Assembly (NCBI GenBank): GCA_036525185.1
Contig: DATDAW010000015.1
Location: 45,648-109,647, forward strand
Source: DATDAW01 sp036525185
GTDB taxonomy: Bacteria; Verrucomicrobiota; Verrucomicrobiia; Chthoniobacterales; DASVRZ01
Length of the DNA stretch: 64,000 nucleotides
Direction of reading: 5' to 3'
The notes below the pieces were generated by a model, which was given only the letters and a program-made list of their open reading frames with translations, was not told the DNA's origin and ran no database searches. The position numbers and the translations under genes are program-made. The stretch's first letter is position 1, and every line of letters starts with the position of its first letter. Below are positions 45,967-55,016 of the stretch, one piece after another.

Positions 45967-46756
45967 CATTGGTCCATGCGATGATTTCCTGAGGCGTCAT
46001 CTGGCTTGGTCCAACGATCCGTGCATCATCGTAACCCCATTGCTCAACATCGGGCAGGTATTGCTCGCGAGAAAGGAGCGTGCCCCGGCACAAGGGCCGC
46101 TCGTTGCGGGGCCGTTCGCGAGGACCGGAGATTTCTTCGGCAAGCCGGGCCAGCAAGTCGTCTAGCACGCGCGCGGGAATCAACTCGCGTTCATCCGGAT
46201 ACACGTAGCCAAAAAGAATGAGATGGCTTAGCAAAACCCGCCAATTGTCTGCAAAGCGTCCGAGAAGTCGCGGCCAGTCCATGGATCTTGCGCAGCCCCG
46301 CAAGAGATGCAGCACGTCCGCGCCATCAAAACGCTCCCGTTCCATAATGAACGCTTTCTGCCAGATGATTTCCTCCGGTGGGCAGAGGCGCAATTTTCGG
46401 CCGAGGACATCCGCTTCGCGGCTTGCTGCAAACCAGTCGTCGTCTACTTCGCACAATCCGTTTCCGGCGCGGTAAATGAGATCGATGAAATGTTCTCCAA
46501 GATGCACTTTTGCAATCCAATGCGAAAACGTGTGGCCCGCTCGTAGTCCGGCGTTCCGGCATGCGGTCAGAGCCGCGTCCACGTCAGGCGGACGCAGCAT
46601 GAGGTCAAAATCCTTGGTGTCCCGCTCAATGCCCGTGTAGGCGCGAAGCGCGAATGCGCCGCCGACGAGAAAATCGATGCGTGCCGTTTCGAGCACATCA
46701 AGGATGCGATGATAGAAATTTTCGCCGATCGCAGCAAACGGGAGGTTTGTATCCAT
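45938..46756 (-). CDS. Nucleotidyltransferase-fold protein
   Basis: 272 residues. FLVGGAFALRAYTGIERDTKDFDLML is the GG-x-DxD signature of the minimal nucleotidyltransferase fold (as in AbiEii/MNT-like proteins). The rest is helical with IIWQKAFIMERERFDGADVLHLL. Some relatives are toxins paired with an antitoxin, but none is adjacent. The ATG MDTNLPFAAIGENF, with GAAGAA before it, was chosen over an upstream TTG. It is divergent from the metallophosphoesterase gene (56 bases). Confidence 0.72.
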   Translation of the reverse strand: MDTNLPFAAIGENFYHRILDVLETARIDFLVGGAFALRAYTGIERDTKDFDLMLRPPDVDAALTACRNAGLRAGHTFSHWIAKVHLGEHFIDLIYRAGNGLCEVDDDWFAASREADVLGRKLRLCPPEEIIWQKAFIMERERFDGADVLHLLRGCARSMDWPRLLGRFADNWRVLLSHLILFGYVYPDERELIPARVLDDLLARLAEEISGPRERPRNERPLCRGTLLSREQYLPDVEQWGYDDARIVGPSQMTPQEIIAWTNAIDDRPRSR

Positions 46757-46812
46757 TTCTTCAAGAAAGAAACGCAACCAAAGCGATCGGTGGTTCGCGA
46801 TTTATCCATTAA

Positions 46813-47556
46813 ATGAACGACGACACTGCAAAATCGATCCGGGTTGCGGCCACGGCGGACCTCCATTATACGCGAACGTCCAAAGGTCAGTGCCAGGCAC
46901 TCTTCACGGAGGCGTCGCGTGCGGCCGATGTGCTGCTGATTTGTGGCGATCTCACGGACTACGGACACGCCGACGAGGCGCATGTGCTCGCAGAGGACAT
47001 CCGATCGCATGCTTCCGTGCCTGTCATCGCGGTGCTGGGGAATCACGATTTCGAGTCGGGACACGCGATTGAAGTTTCGCGTATCCTGGAGGAAGCCGGT
47101 GTGAAAATACTTGACGGCGAATGCACGCAATTTGGCGGCATCGGCTTTGCCGGAGTCTGCGGTTTCGGGGGCGGTTTCGGGCGTCAAATGCTGAATGCCT
47201 GGGGCGAGCCGCTCATCAAAGCTTTTGTGCAGGAGGCAGTGGAACATGCGATGAGACTCGAGCGGTCGCTGGCGCGTTTGAGCATGTCGAAGCGGGTGGT
47301 TTTACTGCACTACGCGCCGATCCGCGACACGGTTCAGGGTGAACCACCCGAGATTTTCCCTTTTCTTGGATCCACCCGTCTCGAAGGACCCCTCAATCGT
47401 TTTCAGGTGGAGGCCGCTTTTCATGGGCACGCCCATAACGGCCAGCCCCAGGCGACAACGACCAACGGCGTTCCGATTTACAACGTGTCGCTTCCCGTTT
47501 TGAAACGCACGCAGCCTGAGCAGCCATGGTTCCGCCTGGTGGAAATCACTCCATGA
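46813..47556 (+). CDS. Calcineurin-like metallophosphoesterase
   Basis: 247 residues with all five metal motifs: ATADLHY, CGDLTDYGHADEA, LGNHDFESG, LLHYAPI and FHGHAHNGQPQ. Cytosolic by appearance, no signal peptide. Substrate unknown (nucleotide or phosphodiester). It ends 80 bases before the second DUF2383 gene on the same strand. Confidence 0.87.
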   Translation: MNDDTAKSIRVAATADLHYTRTSKGQCQALFTEASRAADVLLICGDLTDYGHADEAHVLAEDIRSHASVPVIAVLGNHDFESGHAIEVSRILEEAGVKILDGECTQFGGIGFAGVCGFGGGFGRQMLNAWGEPLIKAFVQEAVEHAMRLERSLARLSMSKRVVLLHYAPIRDTVQGEPPEIFPFLGSTRLEGPLNRFQVEAAFHGHAHNGQPQATTTNGVPIYNVSLPVLKRTQPEQPWFRLVEITP

Positions 47557-47636
47557 CGGCCACCGGAGAAAATGAATCCTGTGTTAAGGACAGAGTTTTC
47601 TACACGCATTTTACGAACCGTGAGCGAACCCAGTGT

Positions 47637-48092
47637 ATGAGTGCCTCCATCACATCGATCGGATCCCTTCTTGACTCCCTGATCGAGATCTGCAAAGACG
47701 GTGGGGAAGGGTTCCAAAATGCCGCGGAGAATGTGAGAAACCCCGAACTGAAATCATTATTCGACGAACTTTCGTTGCAACGTCGAAACTTTGCAGCCGA
47801 CCTGCAGGCCCTTGTTGTCAGTATCGGCGAAGAGGCCGATAAATCTGGCAGCATCAGCGGGGTCATCCATCGCGGCTGGATGGATCTAGAGGCCGCATTT
47901 ACCAAAGGCGACGACCACGCCATTCTCGTTGAGTGTGAGCGCGGCGAGGATATCGCTGTAGCTGAATACCACGACGCTGTCGGATATGATGGCCTGCCAC
48001 AGGCGGTTCGGGCTGCCGTTCGCCAGCAATATATGGCCATTCAGTCCGCGCACGACCGTGTGCGCGACATGCGCGACAGCTTTGCAACCTAA
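47637..48092 (+). CDS. DUF2383 / PA2169-family four-helix-bundle protein, copy 2
   Basis: 151 residues, clearly paralogous to the product at 41815: SIGSLLDSLIEICKDGGEGFQNAAENV, GSISGVIHRGWMDLEAAFTKGDDHAILVECERGED, QQYMAIQSAHDRVRDMRD. The start MSASITSIG was chosen to match the paralogue. The pair lies about 5.8 kb apart on opposite strands. Function unknown. Confidence 0.83.
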   Translation: MSASITSIGSLLDSLIEICKDGGEGFQNAAENVRNPELKSLFDELSLQRRNFAADLQALVVSIGEEADKSGSISGVIHRGWMDLEAAFTKGDDHAILVECERGEDIAVAEYHDAVGYDGLPQAVRAAVRQQYMAIQSAHDRVRDMRDSFAT

Positions 48093-48185
48093 GAGTCCAT
48101 CAACCTGCCGGATTACCGGGCGGAAAACGCGGAGGAATGAGCTTCGCGATTTCAACTCGGCAGCCGGCGCATCGTTTATCCGATT

Positions 48186-48422
48186 ATGCCAACCTGTGAA
48201 ACCTGCGGCAACGACTACGATAAGTCCTTCCAAGTGACCCTTGCCGGGGTCACTCACTATTTCGATTCGTTTGAATGCGCCATCGAAACGCTAGCGCCAC
48301 GTTGCGACCACTGCGGGTGCCGCATCATTGGCCACGGTGTTGAAACTGCCACTGGTCGGATGTTCTGCTGCGCAAACTGTGCGAATAGCGAAGGCGAGCG
48401 CGGCCTGCGCGACAGACAATAG
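48186..48422 (+). CDS. Small cysteine-rich zinc-ribbon protein
   Basis: 78 residues with three cysteine groups: CETCGNDYDKSF, CDHCGCRIIGHGVE and MFCCANCAN. FDSFECAIETLAPRCDHCG is conserved in a widespread family of unnamed small proteins, probably metal-binding. It lies between the DUF2383 and DUF892 genes, probably part of a stress regulon. No DNA-binding domain seen. Confidence 0.75.
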   Translation: MPTCETCGNDYDKSFQVTLAGVTHYFDSFECAIETLAPRCDHCGCRIIGHGVETATGRMFCCANCANSEGERGLRDRQ

Positions 48423-48534
48423 TGGCGAAGGCCAGGGTAGGGGTGCCAAATGAAGTCATCCGCATTCAACGCGGAGGGGGAATATTTCGGCCTTTTTTCA
48501 AATCGGGCTAACGTTATTAATCGTCGAGGCAGAT

Positions 48535-48560
48535 AGCCTGAGTGGTTTTTCAGGCTTTTG
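48535..48560 (+). terminator. Terminator before the DUF892 gene
   Basis: Stem AGCCTGA/TCAGGCT with an 8-base loop, followed by TTTTG. It sits about 110 bases after the zinc-ribbon gene and 50 bases before the next start. Short stem and short T run, so moderate strength. Confidence 0.5.
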
Positions 48561-48610
48561 CCTGACACGTCACACACGTCCCATGGCGTTCGGTCTGCCG
48601 AAACTCAAGT

Positions 48611-49114
48611 ATGAAAATCAATTCCCTCCGTGACGCTTTTATCCACGAACTTAAAGATCTCTATAGCGCGGAGACTCAGCTCATCCGCGCTCTGCCGACC
48701 ATGGCTGAAGCAGCTGCGGACGACGAACTAGCTGCAGGTTTCGAACATCATCTGCATCAAACCGAAGAACACGCCAATCGCCTGGAAAAAATCCTCACCT
48801 CTCTCGGTGAAACGACAAGCGGCGAAAAATGCCAGGCCATGGAAGGCATCCTCGACGAAGGTGCCGATATTATTCACGAGGAAGGTGTGCGTGAAGTAAA
48901 AGACGCGCTGCTCATCAGTGCTGCGCAACGGGCGGAGCATTATGAAATTGCAGGTTATGGCTCAGCCCGGACTTTTGCTGAACTACTGGGAGAACGGGAG
49001 GCTGCGAAGGTCCTTCAACAAACGCTGAACGAGGAATTCGAAGCGGACCAGAAGCTCACGAAAATAGCAGGAACCGCGGTGAATCGGCACGCGCAGGAAA
49101 TGGCTTCAAGATAA
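48611..49114 (+). CDS. DUF892 (YciE/YciF) ferritin-like protein
   Basis: 167 residues: LRDAFIHELKDLYSAETQLIRALPTMAEAA, HHLHQTEEHANRLEKIL, AQRAEHYEIAGYGSARTFAELLG and TLNEEFEADQKLTKIA. The Glu/His pattern is that of the YciF ferritin-like dimetal bundle, induced by osmotic and other stress in enterics. It is convergent with the attachment-type gene (20 bases between stops). Confidence 0.92.
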   Translation: MKINSLRDAFIHELKDLYSAETQLIRALPTMAEAAADDELAAGFEHHLHQTEEHANRLEKILTSLGETTSGEKCQAMEGILDEGADIIHEEGVREVKDALLISAAQRAEHYEIAGYGSARTFAELLGEREAAKVLQQTLNEEFEADQKLTKIAGTAVNRHAQEMASR

Positions 49115-49134
49115 AGCCGGGTTTTCCAGTGTGT

Positions 49135-49587
49135 TTAGGTCGCCGGTAACGCGAAGTAGGGGAGCAACTCAGAGGTGGGTGTCTTTACCAAATCGCGCGG
49201 GACGTTTCGATCGATCCGTGTTCGCAACTCGGGCATCACCTCATTGAGAATAGCGCCGTTGATCTCGGAAGGGGCTGCAAACGACCAGCGCTCGGGTTGG
49301 TGATGACGCAACAAATTGGTAATGCGCTCTGCGAGCAGGCGGAACGCTCGCAGGCTGTTTTCGGCGTCAAAATTCAGGCGTTCGCCCGTCGCGGTACCCT
49401 GCCCGGCCGGGCCTCCCGTCGGAAAGGCGCCGGCCTGATCGGTCACTTTATCCTGGTAACGGCCACGCCCTTCGGGAACCTGAAATGTCTCAATAAGACG
49501 CGGGACGCGGCCGCGGTTTGGAGTTCGTTCGATGGCAAAAGCCTTGAGGCAGCCCCGGTCGGCCACGATCAGAAAAGAAGCAGTCAT
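49135..49587 (-). CDS. Host-attachment-type protein (Host_attach family)
   Basis: 150 residues: SFLIVADRGCLKAFAIE at the start and a central AGQGTATGERLNFDAE region, ending NVPRDLVKTPTSELLPYF, as in the family described as 'required for attachment to host cells' from Agrobacterium. No signal peptide; the fold resembles eRF1/baeRF proteins, so a ribosome-linked role is possible. Its neighbours are stress genes, so the name should not be taken literally. Confidence 0.8.
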   Translation of the reverse strand: MTASFLIVADRGCLKAFAIERTPNRGRVPRLIETFQVPEGRGRYQDKVTDQAGAFPTGGPAGQGTATGERLNFDAENSLRAFRLLAERITNLLRHHQPERWSFAAPSEINGAILNEVMPELRTRIDRNVPRDLVKTPTSELLPYFALPAT

Positions 49588-49692
49588 GAGAGAAATCGCC
49601 CAACAGTGTCACGGCATTTACAACCGAATCGTGCCGCGGCCTTTTCCTGCGTGCAGAAAACCGCAGGTCTGGTGGCTCTTTTTTAGTTATCG

Positions 49693-50052
49693 TCAAAATG
49701 GTGGTGCAGGCTCTGGCGGAGTCGTTGGCGTAACAGGAGCAGATGCAGGTTTTTGCTGTTTTTCCTTGAGTAGATCGTAGACCTTGACCGCACAGAACAG
49801 GATCGCAGCGGGCCGCAGCAACATGACAATCAACCGTATGAGAGCCGCCACGATCGTTCCCAGTGGGAGCTTGTTGAGAACGTATCCGATTCCGGCTGCG
49901 ACCAGAAGTGCCTGCGTGGGTGACTTGCGCACCTGCGCCTCGCACTCAGCACAGCGCTCGCGCAGAGTCTCCCGTGCTTCGTTAAAAAATTGGCCAATCC
50001 GACTCTCGATACTACGTGTCTCCGGCGCAACATCATCGTCTGCTGTATTCAT
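49693..50052 (-). CDS. Small membrane protein, YqjD/DUF883-like partner
   Basis: 119 residues: a charged helical start (SRIGQFFNEARETLRERCAECEAQVRKSPTQALLVAAGIGYVL), two hydrophobic stretches and a proline-rich end. The helix before the first membrane segment resembles the RENP(W/F)xxV region of DUF883 proteins. It follows the small DUF883-like gene by 13 bases, so they are co-transcribed. Family not certain. Confidence 0.62.
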   Translation of the reverse strand: MNTADDDVAPETRSIESRIGQFFNEARETLRERCAECEAQVRKSPTQALLVAAGIGYVLNKLPLGTIVAALIRLIVMLLRPAAILFCAVKVYDLLKEKQQKPASAPVTPTTPPEPAPPF

Positions 50053-50065
50053 AGACGGAGACTGT

Positions 50066-50317
50066 TTAAGATTTCGATTTCCCTGCCCACAAACAGACCT
50101 GGCTTAGCAGCAACCCGAGCGCCATGCCGACGAGGAGTGTGGCGAGGACTGAGGAGAATGGATTTTCTCGAATGCGTTCCTGGCCGGCGTGCAGTGCCGT
50201 TTCCGCGCGTTGACGTGCCTGGTCCGTCGCGTCTGCGGCAAATTGCTTCGCCTTGACGGCAGCTTCACCGGCTCTCTCAGCGGCGGTTTTTGCGAAATCG
50301 GAAGGTTCGTAGCTCAT
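50066..50317 (-). CDS. DUF883 (ElaB/YqjD/YgaM)-like membrane-anchored protein
   Basis: 83 residues: an Ala/Lys/Glu-rich helix (AAERAGEAAVKAKQFAADATDQARQ) then RENPFSSVLATLLVGMALGLLLS as a C-terminal anchor. This is the pattern of ElaB/YqjD, stationary-phase proteins that tether ribosomes to the inner membrane. It precedes the related 119-residue protein. About 270 bases with nothing recognisable separate it from tRNA-Arg. Confidence 0.75.
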   Translation of the reverse strand: MSYEPSDFAKTAAERAGEAAVKAKQFAADATDQARQRAETALHAGQERIRENPFSSVLATLLVGMALGLLLSQVCLWAGKSKS

Positions 50318-50588
50318 GATTTAGGCGTTTAAGAACATTTCGTAACGCACCGTGTCGTTGGTCGCGAAAATGAGCGCCGGATAGAAAACCCAGGGTTTTC
50401 CCTCAGGCCTTTCCAAAAAAAAGACCATTGGCAAGTCGTTCGCCCTGCGTAGACGCCGCGTTGTTGCGCATGCAAGAAGTTTTAAGATGCGAAAGACGCC
50501 TTGGTGCTGTAAAAGCGCCTGTGAACAACCTTGTCGCCCTGTAAGGCAGCCCAAACGAAACCTGCGCAGGTTGTTCGCCTTTGGAGCA

Positions 50589-50663
50589 GTCCCCATAGTT
50601 CAACGGATAGAACAAGGGTTTCCTAAACCTTAAATCTGGGTTCGATTCCCGGTGGGGACACCA
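50589..50663 (+). tRNA. tRNA-Arg (CCT)
   Basis: Acceptor GTCCCCA/TGGGGAC, anticodon stem-loop AGGGT-TTCCTAA-ACCTT with anticodon CCT (reads AGG), T-loop GGTTCGATTCC, discriminator A and encoded CCA. 75 bases. No integrase-like gene or duplicated 3' end was seen nearby. Confidence 0.95.
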
Positions 50664-50775
50664 GGGATCATGAACATTCTCTCAGGCGCCAGCGACCGTC
50701 GCCCAGTGGATCGTCCCGGTTGGATCCGTTCGTGTTGCCACCCGACGCCACTCACGCTTACGCTACACAATGGCG

Positions 50776-51327
50776 CTATTGAGCGTTTTCGGGGACGATT
50801 TCCACGTCGTCGATCCAGATGGTCCCATTGCCCGACAGAAGCGCGCCTTTTTCGATAATGAAAGCCAGGGTGGTTGCCGGCCAGTGCACCTGTCCGTCAT
50901 TCGCGCCCTCGAAATGTTGGTAGCGACGACCGGTATCAAACGCTTCAATTCGAATTTCCTGCCAATCGTCGCTGGGTACAAATCCCGGACGGCTTTGGTG
51001 CACCTGTCCTGTGCTATCGACGATTCGCACCGTTATCGAGTTGGCGTCGGCACTTTTTAGCCAGAACGAGAGGCTCTGAATTTTACCTGGCAAATCCAGA
51101 GATCTTTTTGCTGTGGTCCACGCATTCGTTTCTACATCTGCGAGTTCGGCGACCATTTTTGCAGAGCCGGATCCGGTTTTGCCCACGGTTGCATCCTGCT
51201 CGACGTCGCCCGTAAAATCTTCCAAGCCGTTCTCAAAGCCGAGAACGATTTTTTTCGTATCCTGGGCAAATGCAGTAGGAGCGGTGGCCATCAAGAGGGC
51301 ACCCAACAGAACGAGGGGATATTTCAT
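50776..51327 (-). CDS. Secreted protein with carbohydrate-binding-like beta-sandwich
   Basis: 183 residues, signal peptide YPLVLLGALLMATAPTAFAQ (cut after AFA). The mature part has ENGLEDFTGDVEQDATVGKTGSGSAKM, LPGKIQSLSFWLKSADANSITVRIVDSTGQ and GTIWIDDVEIV, the order of galactose-binding-like (CBM/CIA30-like) sandwiches. It may bind glycans in the periplasm or outside. Monocistronic by appearance. Confidence 0.65.
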   Translation of the reverse strand: MKYPLVLLGALLMATAPTAFAQDTKKIVLGFENGLEDFTGDVEQDATVGKTGSGSAKMVAELADVETNAWTTAKRSLDLPGKIQSLSFWLKSADANSITVRIVDSTGQVHQSRPGFVPSDDWQEIRIEAFDTGRRYQHFEGANDGQVHWPATTLAFIIEKGALLSGNGTIWIDDVEIVPENAQ

Positions 51328-51474
51328 TTTAGAGAAGGGGTAGCAAATTATTATTTTCTTATACCATTCTCCTTGTCAGAGTCAAACCGACAAAACAAGA
51401 GCAAACCATTTCGCCGGCCAATGCGCAAATATGCAACCGGTCAAATGGCTTGGTTCGAATGATTGAATAGGGTA

Positions 51475-51969
51475 ATGATGCAGGCTGTTCTCCTTCTCTG
51501 TCTAGTAGTTTCATTTCTTTCAGCTCCGCTTTCCACGGCAAGCGAACGGCCGATTGTGCCTGGGTACAGCACGATTCTTGAAAACGGCGTTGCCCATGCA
51601 CCGTCGGAAGCTCCTGAAGGCGTAAAAAAAGCCGTCTGGGCCGCAAATGACATTGCCGGCATGCCTTACAAATACGGCGGGGGTCACGGAGAATTTACGG
51701 ATACGGGATATGATTGTTCCGGAGCGGTTTCGTACGTGCTCGGCAGTTTGAATCTGATTGAGCGCCCCCTAGACTCGAAGGACTACGTTAACTGGGGCAA
51801 CCCTGGGCCGGGAAAATGGATGACGGTATACGCGCGGGCCGGGCACGTATTTCTCGTCATTGGAGGTCTCCGTTTTGATACAACGGATCACCTGAACATT
51901 GGCCCCGGCTGGCGCGAGAACGAACGTCCGCCGGAAGGGTTTGTGGCGCGTCACCCCCATGGATACTGA
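51475..51969 (+). CDS. NlpC/P60-like cysteine peptidase
   Basis: 164 residues with signal peptide (VLLLCLVVSFLSAPLSTAS). PYKYGGGHGEFTDTGYDCSGAVSYVLG contains the catalytic Cys, and YARAGHVFLVIGGLRFDTTD the catalytic His. Likely a secreted peptidoglycan amidase or endopeptidase, or a wall-binding relative. The second to third in-frame ATG pair was used, with GGGT before it; a TTG four codons earlier is possible. Confidence 0.78.
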   Translation: MMQAVLLLCLVVSFLSAPLSTASERPIVPGYSTILENGVAHAPSEAPEGVKKAVWAANDIAGMPYKYGGGHGEFTDTGYDCSGAVSYVLGSLNLIERPLDSKDYVNWGNPGPGKWMTVYARAGHVFLVIGGLRFDTTDHLNIGPGWRENERPPEGFVARHPHGY

Positions 51970-52520
51970 GAGTAAACATGGACTAGCTGAGATTGCGGAC
52001 TGACCGGTGGAAATTCTGATTCACTACGGGAGTTTGGGGTGACATCGTGGCTAACAAGACACGCTTTTTGGAGGGAAACTGATCGGCACCGGCATGGATA
52101 AAACCCTCAGCGCTGCGTGGCTGGTGCGCGATTTTTGATACTGTTTTTTTGTTTGGCCGGCAAGTTATTACAGAGCGCTATGATCGAAAGGTTAGTCTGA
52201 TGCTGGATGGCACAAAGAAGATCAAGCCCCGTAGTAGCCGTTAGAGCGGCGAAGAAGGTTCTAGGTAGTGCCGGTGCCGAAAAGTTGAATGTTGTGCATT
52301 TTACGGCTGCTAATGTCTGGGACGTTGGAGTCGATCGTATTGGGAGACAATCGGATTGGAGGAATTGGTGGAGGAGAACTTCAAGCGCATTGGTACTCGG
52401 GCAGGTCTTACGGAAATCTTGTCCTGATCGGCTAAACGAACATTGCAGGTGAATGGACGCCGTGGCAGCCGTCGCAAACGCTGAGGCGCAGATGGACACC
52501 TTAACCTGGCCGCTCAGCGT
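51970..52520. other. Intergenic region without recognised gene
   Basis: 551 bases between the NlpC/P60-like gene and the end of the peptidase pseudogene. Frames up to 130 codons exist on both strands, but none has a ribosome site, family-like motif or consistent codon pattern. The sequence is more AT-rich than around it in parts (52110-52330). No tRNA, tmRNA or riboswitch form was recognised. It may contain an old gene remnant. Confidence 0.5.
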
Positions 52521-53875
52521 TCAGCGTGAGGCTGCACCGCCTAGATTCCCCAGCTTCGCCAACAGAACCTGATGCAGTTGGCTGCCGTAGTCGAGGTGGG
52601 CGAGCGGAAAAGTTTCGTTTGGGGAGTGGGCGTTGCAGTCGGGAAGACCGAGACCGATCAGCAGGGTTTCAACTTCGAGGATTTTCCGGAAAAGCATGAC
52701 AGTCGGAATACTCAGGCCGTCACGGATGAGCGCAGGTGGACGGCCGAAGACTTCGGTCAACGCTTCGCGGGCGACGAGGGTGTAAGGATTCTCTGGGTCG
52801 AGATAGTAAGGTTCGCCACCATGGTCATAGGTGATTTCCAATCGGACGGAGTGCGGGCAGATCGAGGTCAAATACTTCCGGACCCGTGCGGCTATTTCCT
52901 CGGGTTTTTGGCGCGGAACGAGCCGAAAGCTGAGCTTGGCGCTGGCGTGCGCAGGGACGATGGTTTTACTACCGGGCCCCTGATAGCCAGCGGTGATGCC
53001 GTTGATTTCGGCTGTTGGCTGCGCCCAGATCCGTTCGAGGGCAGAATATCCGCTTTCGCCTGAAAGCTTTAAGCTACCCGTTGCGGCGAGGATTTCTTTT
53101 TCTCCGAAAGGAATGTCCTGCCATGTTAGTCGATCGGTGTCGGAGAGCGGCAGGACGTCATCGTAAAATCCTGGGATGGCGATGGAACCGTCGTCCTTGT
53201 GCAAATGGCAAGCAAGCGGCTGAGTTCCCGTGCAGGATTGGCGATGGTGCCGCCGTACATGCCGGAGTGCATGTCGGCGCCAGGACCGGTGACCTTGATC
53301 TCCAAGCAACTGATGCCGCGCAAGCCACAGGTGATCGCCGGGTAGCCAGGTCCGACCATGCTGGTATCGGAAACAAGAGCGACGTCACAGGCGAGTTCGT
53401 TCCGCCGCTCCCTGAGGAATGACCCGAGATGAGGGCTGCCGACTTCTTCCTGGCCTTCAAGCAGATAGATGAGGTTGACGGGGAGCTCGCGGCCGGATTT
53501 CACAAGAGCTTCGGTCCCGAGGATGTGAGAAAATGTTTGCCCTTTGTTATCGGTTGCTCCACGGGCTGCGACGAAGCCGTTTTGGAGAACGGGTTCAAAG
53601 GGCGGGTGTTTCCAACAAAGCTCGGGATCAACGGGTTGCACATCGTAGTGCCCGTAAATGAGGACCGTTCTTTTTCCCGGCGAAAACTCGGATTTTGCGA
53701 GGACAACTGGTGCGCTGGCCGTTTCCAGGATCTGCGAGTGGAGCCCGAGGCTTGAGAATTTCGCACTCAGCCAATTGCAGCAATCGAGCATGGCGCCACT
53801 ACAGGCCGGATCGGCGGAAACGCTAGGGATGCGCAGATAGGCAAAGTAATCATTTATCTGGGTCTCTGAGGGCAT
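52521..53875 (-). pseudogene. M20-family peptidase/amidohydrolase, frameshifted
   Basis: Two overlapping frames together give one ArgE/DapE-type M20 enzyme. The first part has LIYGHYDVQPVD (metal His/Asp), GATDNKGQ, EGQEEVGS; it stays in frame to ARELSRLLA. The second frame resumes with LHKDDGSIAIPGFYDDV and runs to LIGLGLPDCNAHSPNE (last metal His). The break is near 53205-53209; one missing base after GCC restores LLA-x-LHKDD. All catalytic parts are otherwise intact, so this may be a recent mutation or a read error. It starts five bases after the solA-like stop and closes the GS-solA operon; it could hydrolyse a glutamyl amide. Confidence 0.82.
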
Positions 53876-53879
53876 GGAA

Positions 53880-55016
53880 TCAGGCAAAGCGCGATAGCCG
53901 GAAAGGCGCAAGACTGAAGTGGGTTTCGCCGGTAGTGAGCAGGTCAGCCATCACTTCACCGATCACACTGGAATACTTAAAGCCGTGTCCGCTGAATCCG
54001 CCCACAATCCACACATCATCGAAACCGGGAAGCTGGTCGATGATGGGAGCCCGGTCGGGAGTGTTTTCGAAAAAGCAGGTTTCCATGGACAGAACAGGGC
54101 CATTCGCATCGGGGAAGACCTGTTGGATGAAATCGCGCATGTCCGATTCGTCTTCGTAATCGGGTTCGCGACGGGGAAGATCGGGATCGACAGCCGGCGA
54201 TGGTTCGTCGCGGAAACGGCCGAGTTTAAATCCGGGAATGCCGTGGATGGGAAACCCATAAAAGTGGCCGATCTCTGGCTGATCGACGATCCAGACTGGC
54301 AGGCGATCCGCTTGAAAATAAGTGCGATTTGCTTTGGGGGCGAACCAGCCAAGGACGCAGCGCTCGGCTAGGACGGGGACATGGTGTTCAGCGAGGATTT
54401 TTCCCATCCAGGCGCCCGCAGAAAAAACGAGCTGTCGTGTTTCGTAAGTCGAATGATCCGTTCGGATTAGGCAGGAAGTGCTGCGGCGTTCCCAGGCAAG
54501 CACTTGCTCGTGACCATGGATCTCTGCCCCCATGTCAAGCGCGAGATTGACGTGAGCTGTAATCGCGGCCTCGGGCAGGACGAAGCCGGAGCCGGGTTGG
54601 AAAACGGCCTGCATCCCGGGTAACGGACGGATGGCTGGGAAGCGTTTGCGCAGAGCGGTTGCGTCGAGAACTTCGTGTTCGATATCGCAAACGCGACAAG
54701 CGTGGAGTGAGCCTTGAAAAATCCGGCTTTCCGGCACTGAAACATCCAGGCTGCCGCTTCGATGAAAGAGTTTTTGACCTGCTCGCGCCCCGGTTTCCTC
54801 CCATAGTTCGACCGCGCGCAGCACCAGCGGAACGTATTTTTCGCTTTCGTGCAATCCCAGCCGCAGGATGCGTGTAGCCCCGTGCGAACTTCCGCGGATG
54901 TTCGGGATCGAAAACCGTTCGATACCGAGCACTTTGAGACCGCGGCGGGCAGCGTGAGCCAGGATGGCGCTTCCCATTCCGCCGACGCCAATGACGGCAA
55001 GATCGTAGATGGGCAT
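53880..55016 (-). CDS. Sarcosine oxidase/N-methyl amino acid oxidase-like flavoprotein
   Basis: 378 residues of the DAO family, monomeric sarcosine oxidase/SolA type. FAD motif GVGGMGSAIL at residues 10-19, GSSHGATRILRLG, and METCFFENTPDRAPIID with Cys314, aligned to the cysteine that covalently binds FAD in MSOX. Ends with VGGFSGHGFKYSSVIGEVMADL. Oxidises N-methyl amino acids, giving formaldehyde and H2O2. Its ATG overlaps the glutamine-synthetase-like stop (TAATG), so it acts in the same pathway. It could oxidise N-methylglutamate; a Puu-like glutamyl-amine oxidase role is the alternative. Confidence 0.85.
   Translation of the reverse strand: MPIYDLAVIGVGGMGSAILAHAARRGLKVLGIERFSIPNIRGSSHGATRILRLGLHESEKYVPLVLRAVELWEETGARAGQKLFHRSGSLDVSVPESRIFQGSLHACRVCDIEHEVLDATALRKRFPAIRPLPGMQAVFQPGSGFVLPEAAITAHVNLALDMGAEIHGHEQVLAWERRSTSCLIRTDHSTYETRQLVFSAGAWMGKILAEHHVPVLAERCVLGWFAPKANRTYFQADRLPVWIVDQPEIGHFYGFPIHGIPGFKLGRFRDEPSPAVDPDLPRREPDYEDESDMRDFIQQVFPDANGPVLSMETCFFENTPDRAPIIDQLPGFDDVWIVGGFSGHGFKYSSVIGEVMADLLTTGETHFSLAPFRLSRFA

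Noticed and set aside
45938..46756. Toxin-antitoxin pair around the nucleotidyltransferase-fold protein
   Set aside because: No partner gene on either side; neighbours are an uncertain 61-codon frame and a phosphoesterase.
50321..50596. Minus-strand frame overlapping tRNA-Arg
   Set aside because: It runs into the tRNA gene, lacks a ribosome site and has no recognisable sequence.
52107..52499. Frames of 80-130 codons on both strands after the NlpC/P60 gene
   Set aside because: No ribosome site, no family-like motif and mutual overlap; treated as non-coding or an old remnant.
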